Below are positions 1-6,799 of a stretch of DNA of 8,571 bases, in pieces. The stretch is from Gemmatimonadota bacterium. Lineage in GTDB: Bacteria; Gemmatimonadota; Gemmatimonadetes; Gemmatimonadales; GWC2-71-9. The stretch's first letter is position 1, and every line of letters starts with the position of its first letter. The stretch spans positions 1-8,571 of the forward strand of contig QHUD01000131.1 of assembly GCA_003221085.1 (NCBI GenBank), in the 5' to 3' direction. Made by a program: the position numbers and the translations under genes. The notes under the pieces are model-generated. The model saw only the letters and a program-made list of their open reading frames with translations, was not told the origin of the DNA and searched no databases.

Positions 1-1236
1 GCCTCGGATGAACCCGGGCTGGCGGTCTTTCAGGTTCCGGAAGCGAGGGATGTAGAACCCTCCCGGTCGACCGTCATCGAGCGTGTGCGGCTTGCCCACG
101 AGCTCCTTGATCAGACCGGTGACGCCCGGTCCCATCACGTGCTCGCAGAAGTTGTGACCGACGTGCCCGCTCGAGTTGCCGAGGCCGTTGGGATGCTGCG
201 GAGAGCGCGACAACAACAGCAGGCGGGCGGATTCGAGCGTGGACGCGCCCACGACGACGACCTTTGCCTTGGCCTCGTAGCTCTTACGCGTGATGCTGTC
301 GATGAAGGCGACGCCCCGTGCCCGACCGGTGGTTTTGTCGACCAGGATCTCATACGCGATCGAGTTGGGCCGGACGGTCAGGTTTCCGGTGTCCATCGCG
401 GGGTAGATGAGCCCGGTGGGCGAGTCGAACACCGCGTGGATGTCGCACCCGCCCCGCCGCTCGCAGGCGCCCCGCCCGTAGCACTTGCTGCGATAGCGGT
501 TGTGCTTCAAGCCGTCGGTGGTCACGCCGGCGCGATAGGGCGTCAGGACTTGCCCCGTTTTCTTCAAGCTTTCGCGCAGCTTCACCTCGCCGAAATTGAG
601 CTTCGAGGGACGCTGGAACTGGCTGTCCGGCAGGTGGGGCAGGTTCTCCTTGACGCCCGAGATGCCGAGGTAGAGGTCGACCTTGTCGTAATACGGCTCG
701 ATGTCGGCGTAGGAGATGGGCCAGTCTTCGCCGTACCCGTCGTGCGACTTGGCCTTGAAGTCGTAGTCCGAGAGGCGCAGCGCCAGGCGACCCCAGATGT
801 TCGTCTTGCCGCCCAGGCAGCGGGCCCGCACCCAGGCGTAGTTGGTGCCGGTGTAGGGGTGATCCTTCTCGTCGACCAGGATGTTCTTGACGTAGTCCGA
901 TCCCGACCATCCTCCGACGTACGAGTACACGTGCTTGAACGCCGCCCCCTTGGCGTACGGCGGCTTGCGGATCGTGTATTCGTTGAACGAGAGGTGGTGC
1001 GATCCCGGCGGGGCCTCGCCGCGCCGGGGGTGATCGTACGGCCACTCCATCGAACGGAGCTCTCGGTTGATGTCGAGTTTCTTTCCGGCTTCGAGCATCA
1101 GCACCTTCAGGCCGTGCGTGGTCAGGACGTGAGCCGCCATGCCGCCGGCCGCCCCGGAGCCCACGATCACCGCATCGTAGGTCTGGGAGAGGTCGACATC
1201 CTGCTCGAGCGGTGGAGCGATCTTCACCAGAGTCAT
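1..1236 (-). CDS. GMC-family FAD-dependent oxidoreductase (3' end beyond window)
   Basis: Predicted flavin dehydrogenase or oxidase of the glucose-methanol-choline family, acting on a sugar, sugar acid or alcohol. The 412 visible residues start with the ADP-binding Rossmann motif GSGAAG (residues 26-31) and the ribose-binding acidic residue E49 in MLEAG. The GMC signature RARCLGGKTNIWG lies at 137-149. A cysteine set C252-x5-C258-x5-C264 resembles the Fe-S ligands of FAD-glucose dehydrogenase-type GMC enzymes. The C-terminal substrate domain with the catalytic His is off the window, probably 130-180 residues. The ATG at 1236 has a strong GAGGGAGG ribosome site 9 nt upstream and overlaps the GH130 stop as ATGA, which indicates translational coupling. 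No Sec or Tat signal is visible. Relatives are often exported by hitchhiking on a Tat-signal small subunit, and such a gene may lie just downstream. The family is sure; the substrate is unknown. Confidence 0.93.
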   Translation of the reverse strand, partial: MTLVKIAPPLEQDVDLSQTYDAVIVGSGAAGGMAAHVLTTHGLKVLMLEAGKKLDINRELRSMEWPYDHPRRGEAPPGSHHLSFNEYTIRKPPYAKGAAFKHVYSYVGGWSGSDYVKNILVDEKDHPYTGTNYAWVRARCLGGKTNIWGRLALRLSDYDFKAKSHDGYGEDWPISYADIEPYYDKVDLYLGISGVKENLPHLPDSQFQRPSKLNFGEVKLRESLKKTGQVLTPYRAGVTTDGLKHNRYRSKCYGRGACERRGGCDIHAVFDSPTGLIYPAMDTGNLTVRPNSIAYEILVDKTTGRARGVAFIDSITRKSYEAKAKVVVVGASTLESARLLLLSRSPQHPNGLGNSSGHVGHNFCEHVMGPGVTGLIKELVGKPHTLDDGRPGGFYIPRFRNLKDRQPGFIRG

Positions 1237-2378
1237 CGGGGTCGGCCTCCCTCGCCGCGATCTGTGCGTTTCGGATCCCACACCGCCACGCCCACCCGGG
1301 AGTCGGCGGTTCCGTAATACAAGTACCAGCGTCCGTTGAATGGCACCAGCCCCTCCACGAAGGTGGTCCCCGCGGCGTACTGTCCCGTCCGCTCGTAGTC
1401 CTCGGTGGGCTGGATGAACGGCGCGTCCGCGCGGGCCACCAGCTTGGCGGGATTGCGGAGGTCGTACAGCGCCTGCCCGCCCGTATAGATCCGTGCCGGA
1501 AGTCTCGAGTCGCCGTCCGTCTCGCTGTTTCCCGCATTGTACAGCACGACGATGCCGTGCTCCGTGAGGAGCGCGGGCGGCCCCGCCTCCACCAGCCAGG
1601 AATCGAAATGCCCAGGCCGGGGGGACAGGACCTTGAGGAGGTTGCCGTTCATGTCCTCCAGCGGCGTCCAGGCAATGAGGTCGTCCGATGTCGCGATGAG
1701 AATGTCGGGGACGTTGAAGTACATCCAGTAGGTACCGCCCAGCTTGGCCGCGATGACGTGATTCGCCTCGACGCGGGCGAGGATCGCGCCGGACTTCGAT
1801 TCCAGGCTCAGGTACTTGCCTCCGTACGCCTTCGCGAAGGCCGGACCGTGCTTGGTCCAGCGGACCAGGTCCCGCGAGGTCGCGACGGCGAGGCGAGGGA
1901 CGCGCCGGTTCCACTGTGTGTACGTGAGCACATAGGAACCGTCCTCCGCCTGGACGATGCGGGGATCCTCCACTCCGCCGGGCCATTCGTACTGCCGCTG
2001 CGCGTCTGTGTCCGGATAGAGCACGGGCGCGCTGTTGCGCGTGAAGTGAAGTCCGTCCTGGCTCTGCGCCAGCCCGATACGCGAGGTGTGACCGCCGATC
2101 GCGCGCTCACCACTCGCGTCCTCGGCGCGGTACAGCACAAACACGCTCCCGTCCTTCACCACCGCCGCCGGATTGAAGGTGGCGTGCTCCTCCCACCGAA
2201 CAACCGTGTCGCTCATGGCAGAACGGAACTGAGACGCGGGACCCGGCGTGATGACCGGGTTCACCCCATTGGGCTTTTCAAACGGACCAAGCATCCACGC
2301 ACGCCCCTGCCCGCTGACCGAGCCTCCGGGCGCGGACAGGAGCATGAGGAAGACGGTGGCGGGTGCCAGCACACTCAT
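1233..2378 (-). CDS. Secreted GH130-family beta-mannoside hydrolase or phosphorylase
   Basis: A 381-residue five-bladed propeller enzyme of glycoside hydrolase family 130, whose members cleave beta-mannosides by phosphorolysis or hydrolysis. Family-type motifs in order are GPFEKPNGVNPVITP (31-45), VRWEEHATFNPAAV (60-73), VLYRAEDASG (81-90), TSRIGLAQSQDGLHF (98-112), EWPGGVEDPR (131-140, with the conserved acidic D138), and later SKSGAI, FDSWLVEAGPPALL, YERTGQY and EGLVPFNGRWYLYYGTADS. The N-terminus (hydrophobic 3-16, likely cleavage near SVSG-Q24) looks like a Sec signal peptide, so the enzyme probably works outside the cytoplasm. That favours a hydrolase over a phosphorylase, but the subfamily cannot be fixed by eye. 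The start lies 17 nt after the LVIVD gene, with a weak GAAGGG that overlaps that gene's stop. The gene ends in a 4-nt overlap with the GMC gene. Confidence 0.9.
   Translation of the reverse strand: MSVLAPATVFLMLLSAPGGSVSGQGRAWMLGPFEKPNGVNPVITPGPASQFRSAMSDTVVRWEEHATFNPAAVVKDGSVFVLYRAEDASGERAIGGHTSRIGLAQSQDGLHFTRNSAPVLYPDTDAQRQYEWPGGVEDPRIVQAEDGSYVLTYTQWNRRVPRLAVATSRDLVRWTKHGPAFAKAYGGKYLSLESKSGAILARVEANHVIAAKLGGTYWMYFNVPDILIATSDDLIAWTPLEDMNGNLLKVLSPRPGHFDSWLVEAGPPALLTEHGIVVLYNAGNSETDGDSRLPARIYTGGQALYDLRNPAKLVARADAPFIQPTEDYERTGQYAAGTTFVEGLVPFNGRWYLYYGTADSRVGVAVWDPKRTDRGEGGRPR
1246..1253 (-). promoter_or_regulatory. Shine-Dalgarno site of the GMC oxidoreductase
   Basis: The minus strand reads GAGGGAGG, 9 nt before the ATG at 1236. 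It lies inside the end of the GH130 coding region and fixes the GMC start at the ATGA overlap. Confidence 0.7.
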
Positions 2379-2395
2379 CGTGCTGCCGGGACCCT

Positions 2396-4414
2396 TCAGC
2401 GCGCGGCGTCTGCCAGATCCGCCACCGCGGTGACGAGCGTTCGCACCTTCGCCAGATCGGCCGCACGTCCCTGCTCCTGTCCGTTCACAACGAGCTGGGG
2501 TGCTCCGCCCTGCGAATCACTCTTCAGCTGCGTCGCCAGTTGAGCGAGGGCGTCGTGGCGCGCTGGTCCCGACAGCTTCTCGGCGCGGGCGAGGGAGCTC
2601 CGTGCGGCGGCCAGCTTCCCCGGCGCGAGCCCGTTCGAGCGTGCCAGCTGGTCCAGGTACGCCCGCGCCACCACGAAGCTCGCAGGCCAGACGAGCTTTG
2701 GCTGGTCCTGGGCATTCAGGTACTCGAAATGCACCAGCTTCGCGGCGTCGATCTCATTCTGGGAGATGAACCCGCTGGGCTGGAGCTCGAAGATGTCGAG
2801 CCCGCGCGCGATTTCGGAGCTCACGATGTACCCGTTGTACCAGTACGCCGACCACGACCCGGCGCCGACGAGCTTGGTCGAGTCCATCGGGCCACGATCG
2901 AAGAAGGCGATCTCGCGCGGGTGCGCCGGATCGGTCCAGTCGAAGATCGAGATGCCACCCTGATACCACCCCTGGACCATGATGTCGCGCCCGGGGATCG
3001 GGATCAGCGTGCCGTTGTGGGCGACGCAGTTCTCGTTGGGGGTCTGTGGCGCGGGCAGCTTGTAGTAACTCTGGAACGTCATCGTGGCGCCCGCGATGGT
3101 GAAGATCGCGTCCGCCCCCCACTCGGGCTTGTCCGTCACGCGGCAGCGCGGCTGCAGTCCACCGCCCCACTCATCGGTGAAGAGGACCTTGGTACCGTCG
3201 TTGTTGAACGTGGCCGAGTGCCAGAAGGAGAAGTTCGAGTCGGCCACGGCGCCGATCCGTTTCGGATTGGCGACGTCGCGGATGTCGAGCAGCAGGCCGT
3301 AGCCTCCGCAGGCGCCGCCGGCGAGGCCGATCGCCGGATAGACGGTGATGTCGTGGCACTGCGTGGGTCCGGGAGGCGGTCCCGGACGCCGGCTCGGAGG
3401 GTTGACGATCAGATCGACGATGTTCTGCGTGTTGGCCCGGAGTGTGGCGGTGTCCGCCGCCGTCGGCGTGCCGGTCCCCCCGCGCGCCTTGACGATGCTA
3501 TCGAGCCGAAAGGTGACGAACCGCGGCCCCAGGACAACTTCCACACCGTTGCGCGTCGCGGTGAACCCGCCGCTGGCCCGCGCCTCCGCGGCGGCTTTCG
3601 CCGCAGCGGCAATGTCCTCCGGCGCCTCCCCGTGGTGGGCCGGCGCCACGAGGTCCTGGAAGATGCGCGGCGAGTTCACGATCCGGGCCTGCTCCGGGTG
3701 CGCCAGCGGCACCTGGATAACCTCGATCCGAAACAGCGCCGAGTTGGGATTCGAGTCGGGGGGCGCGCCGGAACATCCCGCGAGCTCGTTGGGAGACCGG
3801 ACCGGGGCCGAGCCGGACACGTAGATGTATACGTTGGCGGTGTCGCTCGGAGACGTGACGACGGTGTGCGTGTGCGAGCCGCGGCAGGTCTGCACGTCGG
3901 TGATGTGGCGGGGATTCGCAATGTCGGTGATGTCGAAAATCCGGATCCCGCGAAGCCGGTCGTGGCTCACGGTATCCATGACGCCCTGCACGCCGCAGTC
4001 GATACGCCCGTTCAGCGCCTCTCCAGAGACGAACAGCAGCTTGCGATACACCGAGACGTCGCTCTGCGACCCGGGGCAGACGAAGGCCTTGTGCAATCGC
4101 GGCGCCTTGGGGTTGGTGATGTCCCATACCTGGACGCCGGAGAAGTTGCCCTGAATGACATAGGGTCCGGTGAACGACATATCGGAGTTGATGAACTGGA
4201 AGTCGCACGGCGTGCTCCGGTTAATGAAATCCGGAGAGGGCGGTGTGGTCGAGACCAGGTGGATGTTCCAGGCGGCTTCGGCAGCGTCCATCCAGCCGGC
4301 GCGGAGCCCGACGCGTGGGTCGGGGCTCGGAGCCATGGTGGACATGTTGACTTTCGTCGTGGCGCACGCTGCGACGGACAGCGCTGCGATGGCGAACAAG
4401 GTTTGGGATTTCAC
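2396..4414 (-). CDS. LVIVD-repeat beta-propeller lipoprotein (GTG start)
   Basis: Predicted 672-residue exported lipoprotein. The signal peptide is residues 1-16, with lipobox VAAC and Cys17 as the anchor. The body holds LVIVD-type propeller repeats: GVQVWDITNPKAP (93-105), GIRIFDITDIANPRHI (156-171), GLLLDIRDVANPKRIG (373-388), and GGISIFDWTDPAHP further on. Repeats of this kind form surface beta-propellers of unsettled function. An Ala- and Pro-rich insert at about 260-352 splits the repeats. The last 100 or so residues are a helical, charged tail resembling FIVAR/FIMAH-like modules. Many cysteines (70, 113, 140, 177, 214, 353, 369) suggest disulfides. The GTG was chosen because it creates the lipoprotein signal, has GGAG 6 nt upstream, and overlaps the DUF305 stop as GTGA. 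The frame stays open to 4843, but that extension is Arg/Pro-rich shadow sequence. No enzyme activity can be assigned. Confidence 0.92.
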   Translation of the reverse strand: MKSQTLFAIAALSVAACATTKVNMSTMAPSPDPRVGLRAGWMDAAEAAWNIHLVSTTPPSPDFINRSTPCDFQFINSDMSFTGPYVIQGNFSGVQVWDITNPKAPRLHKAFVCPGSQSDVSVYRKLLFVSGEALNGRIDCGVQGVMDTVSHDRLRGIRIFDITDIANPRHITDVQTCRGSHTHTVVTSPSDTANVYIYVSGSAPVRSPNELAGCSGAPPDSNPNSALFRIEVIQVPLAHPEQARIVNSPRIFQDLVAPAHHGEAPEDIAAAAKAAAEARASGGFTATRNGVEVVLGPRFVTFRLDSIVKARGGTGTPTAADTATLRANTQNIVDLIVNPPSRRPGPPPGPTQCHDITVYPAIGLAGGACGGYGLLLDIRDVANPKRIGAVADSNFSFWHSATFNNDGTKVLFTDEWGGGLQPRCRVTDKPEWGADAIFTIAGATMTFQSYYKLPAPQTPNENCVAHNGTLIPIPGRDIMVQGWYQGGISIFDWTDPAHPREIAFFDRGPMDSTKLVGAGSWSAYWYNGYIVSSEIARGLDIFELQPSGFISQNEIDAAKLVHFEYLNAQDQPKLVWPASFVVARAYLDQLARSNGLAPGKLAAARSSLARAEKLSGPARHDALAQLATQLKSDSQGGAPQLVVNGQEQGRAADLAKVRTLVTAVADLADAAR

Positions 4415-5022
4415 TGAGCGCTCCGTTTGAAGTCGTCGAGCATGCGCGTCATGCGGTCGATTTCGGTGGTCTGGTCGGCGTTCACGTCGGCGGCGAACCG
4501 GAAGACCGGGCCGTCCTGCGCGGCGCCCGGGGCTGCGAGCAGCTGGGCGACCATCGTGAGCGCGCCTTGGTGGTGCTGAATCATGAAGGTGAGGAAGAGG
4601 CGATCGAACTCCCGGCCGCGCGCGGCGTCCAGCTGGGCCATCTGCTCGGGGGTCAGCATCCCCGGCATGAGCATCGGGTGATCCATCCCCGGCATGACGT
4701 GGCCGCGTGGGTCGGCGGGTGGCACGACCTCGTTGCGCTCGCGCAGCCAGCGCTGCGCGAACGCGATCTCGTCGGTTTGAGCGACCACGATGCGCTCGCA
4801 CAGGACGCGCATCGCCGGACTCGCGCCGTGCGAGGGCGCCCACCCGGCCATCTGGATGGCCTGCGCGTGGTGGCCGATCATCCCGGCCACGAAGTGCACG
4901 TCCGCCGAGGTGTAAGACGGCCGACCGCCGTCCGCCTTCGCGGCGGGTGGTAGCGTCTCCTGACGGCCTGCGGCGCTCGCGCAGGCTGCCGTGGCGATAA
5001 TCACGAGAAATGTCGTCTTCAT
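4411..5022 (-). CDS. Exported DUF305-family protein with Met/His-rich loop
   Basis: A 203-residue protein of the DUF305 family, which is four-helical, ferritin-like and without an established biochemical role. The two hallmark repeats are FVAGMIGHHAQAIQMA (44-59) and FLTFMIQHHQGALTMV (143-158), each with M-x-x-HH-x-x-A. Between them lies a Met/His-rich stretch at 108-122 (H108, M110, M113, H115, M117, M119, M122) that could bind copper or another soft metal. The N-terminus MKTTFLVIIATAAC is a signal peptide. Cys14 may be lipidated (TAAC is an imperfect lipobox), or cleavage may fall after ASA. It is the first gene of the four-gene unit and its stop overlaps the GTG of the LVIVD lipoprotein. 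No Shine-Dalgarno site is visible before the ATG; the start is chosen from the signal peptide. The family call is firm, the metal role is inference. Confidence 0.92.
   Translation of the reverse strand: MKTTFLVIIATAACASAAGRQETLPPAAKADGGRPSYTSADVHFVAGMIGHHAQAIQMAGWAPSHGASPAMRVLCERIVVAQTDEIAFAQRWLRERNEVVPPADPRGHVMPGMDHPMLMPGMLTPEQMAQLDAARGREFDRLFLTFMIQHHQGALTMVAQLLAAPGAAQDGPVFRFAADVNADQTTEIDRMTRMLDDFKRSAQ
4421..4424 (-). promoter_or_regulatory. Ribosome site deciding the GTG start of the LVIVD lipoprotein
   Basis: The minus strand reads GGAG with 6 nt to the GTG at 4414. It sits inside the DUF305 coding end and supports the GTG over the much longer upstream ATG. Confidence 0.6.
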
Positions 5023-5195
5023 GCGGGCTTAAGCTGCGGGGGCTATGGCTGCGGGCGCAAGGCGCATGATGCGCAATGCATCACTGGCGGGGCGCGGGGC
5101 TCCCGTCACGCCTGACACTTTCCAGACATTTCTGATCTCTGTATCGGCCCCGGTGTCGCGGCGACCTGGTGAAACCGTTGCCAAGGGAGGTAGAG
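5023..5195. other. 173-bp intergenic region, probable promoter region of the DUF305 unit
   Basis: This is the longest gene-free stretch in the window, between the CPBP stop and the DUF305 start. I cannot assign convincing -35/-10 boxes and see no stem followed by a T-run, so no intrinsic terminator is called. It contains several short palindromes, annotated separately. Its position makes it the likely site of transcription initiation and control for the four genes downstream. Confidence 0.45.
5062..5074. repeat. Short palindrome GCGCAT-G-ATGCGC
   Basis: Perfect 6-bp arms around one base, 39 bp upstream of the DUF305 ATG. An overlapping GATGC-5-GCATC inverted repeat (5068-5082) and two copies of GCGCAA (5055-5060 and 5071-5076) surround it. 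Two weaker 4-bp-arm palindromes lie further upstream at 5105-5116 and 5123-5134. They could be an operator, but short palindromes are common by chance in GC-rich DNA. Confidence 0.35.
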
Positions 5196-5861
5196 CTACT
5201 TGAAGATGAGGTGGGCCACGCTGGACTCGACATTCCAATAGATGATCCCGAGCGCGGTCAGGTCGAACGCGGCATGCGCAAACATCGGGATCCAGATCCG
5301 CCGCGTGACCGCGAAGATCGTTCCGAACATGAGCCCGGTGATCGAGGCCTGTCCGACGCCGGGGAGCCCCTGGTCAGGATAGTGGGCCAGCGCAAACAAT
5401 GCGGACGTGAGCAAGAGGGTCAATGTCTTGGCCCGTACGTCGGATCCGAGCAGCTTGCCAAACCGCTCGAACAGGAATCCCCGGAACACGGTCTCTTCTC
5501 CGAATCCCCCGCCGGCAATCACGAGGTACAGGGCTCCGGGGAGCGCGGCCGGGTTGCCGGCCAGATAATGGTACGGCTGATTGATCGGAGGGGCACCGAA
5601 CAACGGCATCACGATGGCTTTCATCAGGAGCTTGAATGCAATGCCGAACGCGATGCCGAGGGCCAGGTCGCGGGCCCAGCTCGGGGGCCGGAGGTAGCCG
5701 ATCTCGCGCCACGGCGTGTGCGACCACCGGACCCAGAGGAGCGCCAGAACGCCCCCGAGGGGCGCCACCGGATAGTTGCCGACCAGCGTGACGACGAGCA
5801 TCGCGAGGATTCCGAGCGGTCCGAATCCGCGCAGCTGCGGCGCACCCCTGCTCTCCGCCAA
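5196..5861 (-). CDS. CPBP-family intramembrane metalloprotease (TTG start proposed)
   Basis: A membrane protein of the CPBP/Abi family (related to the eukaryotic CAAX protease Rce1), about 221 residues with the start used here. The three family motifs are present, numbered from the TTG: EETVFR (E122, E123, R127), FALAHY with H160, and FAHAAFD with H196 and D200. Hydrophobic stretches near 15-45, 65-88, 110-120, 145-165 and 170-215 give roughly six membrane segments. The substrate is unknown; bacterial members are linked to peptide maturation, bacteriocin immunity or protein anchoring. Start: the frame stays open to an ATG at 6002, but that 47-codon extension is His/Arg-rich and overlaps the lipoprotein gene by 136 nt. 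TTG 5861 begins 5 nt after the lipoprotein stop. GTG 5900 and ATG 5801 are alternatives, and none has a clear Shine-Dalgarno site. It is probably the last gene of the four-gene envelope cluster. Confidence 0.88.
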   Translation of the reverse strand: MAESRGAPQLRGFGPLGILAMLVVTLVGNYPVAPLGGVLALLWVRWSHTPWREIGYLRPPSWARDLALGIAFGIAFKLLMKAIVMPLFGAPPINQPYHYLAGNPAALPGALYLVIAGGGFGEETVFRGFLFERFGKLLGSDVRAKTLTLLLTSALFALAHYPDQGLPGVGQASITGLMFGTIFAVTRRIWIPMFAHAAFDLTALGIIYWNVESSVAHLIFK

Positions 5862-5866
5862 GCGTT

Positions 5867-6337
5867 CTATTGTTGTTCCCGCATCGGCGTGCCCGGCCAC
5901 GTGCTGGGCACCATGCGCGCAGTGGCGATCCCATTCCGCGCCTCGGTGGGGTCCATGCGCTCCATGCCGGAGTGCGCGCTGAAGAATCCCATCTTGGGCC
6001 ACAGTTTCACGAAGTAGTTGCTGTCCGCCAGCGCGACGAGCGACACGGAGCTTTCGTTCTCGCCCGTGGGGGAACTCACGCGATGCGGGCCGGGTGGGAG
6101 CTCGACCATGAGGTAGGTACCCGCGGCGGTACGGCCTACGATCTGGCTGTCGATGGCAACGCTGAGCTTAGAGGCTCCGCCAAAGGCCCTCCCCGCGCGG
6201 TACACATAGATCCGCGCCATCCCGGGTGCGGGCTTGAAGGTAAGGGCGACCGCCTGCAGTTCGGGTGGTGCGGTCGGCACGGACACACAACCGGCAGCGG
6301 CCAGGGTCGCCGCAACGAGGACAGTCCCACGACGCAT
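5867..6337 (-). CDS. DUF2846-like lipoprotein
   Basis: A 156-residue predicted lipoprotein. MRRGTVLVAATLAAAGC is a lipoprotein signal with Cys17 as the anchor. The mature part has the DUF2846-type pattern: ARIYVYRAG and FGGASKLSVAIDSQIVG, then GTYLMVELPPGPHRV, a beta-rich domain found in small envelope lipoproteins of unknown function. The final 25 or so residues are polar and probably disordered. The ATG has a good AGGAGG site (6343-6348) 5 nt upstream that overlaps the DUF4431 stop, so only 9 nt separate the two genes and they are very likely cotranscribed. The domain call is from pattern memory; the lipoprotein call is stronger. Confidence 0.85.
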   Translation of the reverse strand: MRRGTVLVAATLAAAGCVSVPTAPPELQAVALTFKPAPGMARIYVYRAGRAFGGASKLSVAIDSQIVGRTAAGTYLMVELPPGPHRVSSPTGENESSVSLVALADSNYFVKLWPKMGFFSAHSGMERMDPTEARNGIATARMVPSTWPGTPMREQQ

Positions 6338-6342
6338 GTCAG

Positions 6343-6348
6343 CCTCCT
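6343..6348 (-). promoter_or_regulatory. Strong Shine-Dalgarno site of the DUF2846-like lipoprotein
   Basis: The minus strand reads AGGAGG, 5 nt from the ATG at 6337. It overlaps the TAG stop of the DUF4431-like gene, linking translation of the two. Confidence 0.65.
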
Positions 6349-6781
6349 ATTTGGGAAGCGAGCGCACCTCGGTTGGATCGATGACGACGGGAGTCCGATC
6401 CGGTCCGAGCGCCCATTCCGCCAGAGTGCCTTTCACGACCACGCGCCGGCCCGACAGGCGGCGGACCTCAGGCCACGTGGATTCCGCGCGACGTACCTGG
6501 ATGGTGTCCTGACCCCGAAACGCATCGGTGTTGGGGCTGTCTTTGTAATCAGGGATCGTGCAAATCGGGGCGTCGAGGATCAGCAGGTCCACCACCTGGG
6601 GACGATCGCCGCGAGCGATGCTCTGGTAATTGGGTGGGCCTGGGAGCGTACGCTGAATCAACCGTCCGGTGAGAGAAACCGACGCAGGCCGATAGTGGTA
6701 ACAGGAATCCGCGACACCCGGACGGGCAGCGGGGTGCGCGCCGGCGGCGATGAAGATGACGGCTGACGAAATCAGGAACAT
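6347..6781 (-). CDS. Exported DUF4431-like protein
   Basis: A 144-residue exported protein. Residues 2-14 form a hydrophobic signal segment (LISSAVIFIAAGA). The mature part follows the DUF4431 pattern: SCYHYRPASVSLTGRL (26-41), PGPPNYQSIARGD (47-59), LILDAPICTI (67-76), then a C-terminal stretch RRVVVKGTLAEWALG. C27 and C74 could form a disulfide. The layout suggests a small OB-like beta barrel of unknown function. The ATG at 6781 is preceded by GAGAGGG at a rather long 13-nt spacing; that site overlaps the stop of the small membrane protein 18 nt upstream. The gene ends 9 nt before the DUF2846-like lipoprotein. The coding call is good, the family assignment fairly good. Confidence 0.82.
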   Translation of the reverse strand: MFLISSAVIFIAAGAHPAARPGVADSCYHYRPASVSLTGRLIQRTLPGPPNYQSIARGDRPQVVDLLILDAPICTIPDYKDSPNTDAFRGQDTIQVRRAESTWPEVRRLSGRRVVVKGTLAEWALGPDRTPVVIDPTEVRSLPK

Positions 6782-6799
6782 GGTTCGAAGAGCACCCTC

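Noticed and set aside
350..1537. 395-codon minus-strand frame overlapping the GMC and GH130 genes
   Set aside because: Out of frame with both; the GMC frame from 1236 shows FAD and GMC motifs, whereas this one is low-complexity Arg-rich sequence.
2363..4417. 684-codon open frame on the plus strand opposite the LVIVD gene
   Set aside because: Arg/Val/Gly-rich with no recognisable motif, and antisense to a gene with clear signal peptide and repeats. Long antisense frames are expected in GC-rich coding DNA.
4415..4843. 143-codon upstream extension of the LVIVD frame to an ATG
   Set aside because: Arg/Pro/Ala-rich shadow lying wholly inside the DUF305 gene; it would bury the lipoprotein signal. 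The GTG at 4414 has a ribosome site and the GTGA overlap.
5155..5165. GTCGC-G-GCGAC palindrome as a terminator of the CPBP gene
   Set aside because: Only 5-bp arms with a 1-nt loop and no T-run on either strand, so it does not look like an intrinsic terminator.
5029..5238. 69-codon minus-strand frame ending 6 nt before DUF305
   Set aside because: It begins inside the CPBP gene, has no hydrophobic or family pattern and no ribosome site. A leader-peptide role cannot be excluded but nothing supports it.
5169..6017. 282-codon plus-strand frame opposite the CPBP gene
   Set aside because: Glu/Arg/Gly-rich antisense shadow of a membrane protein; no motif.
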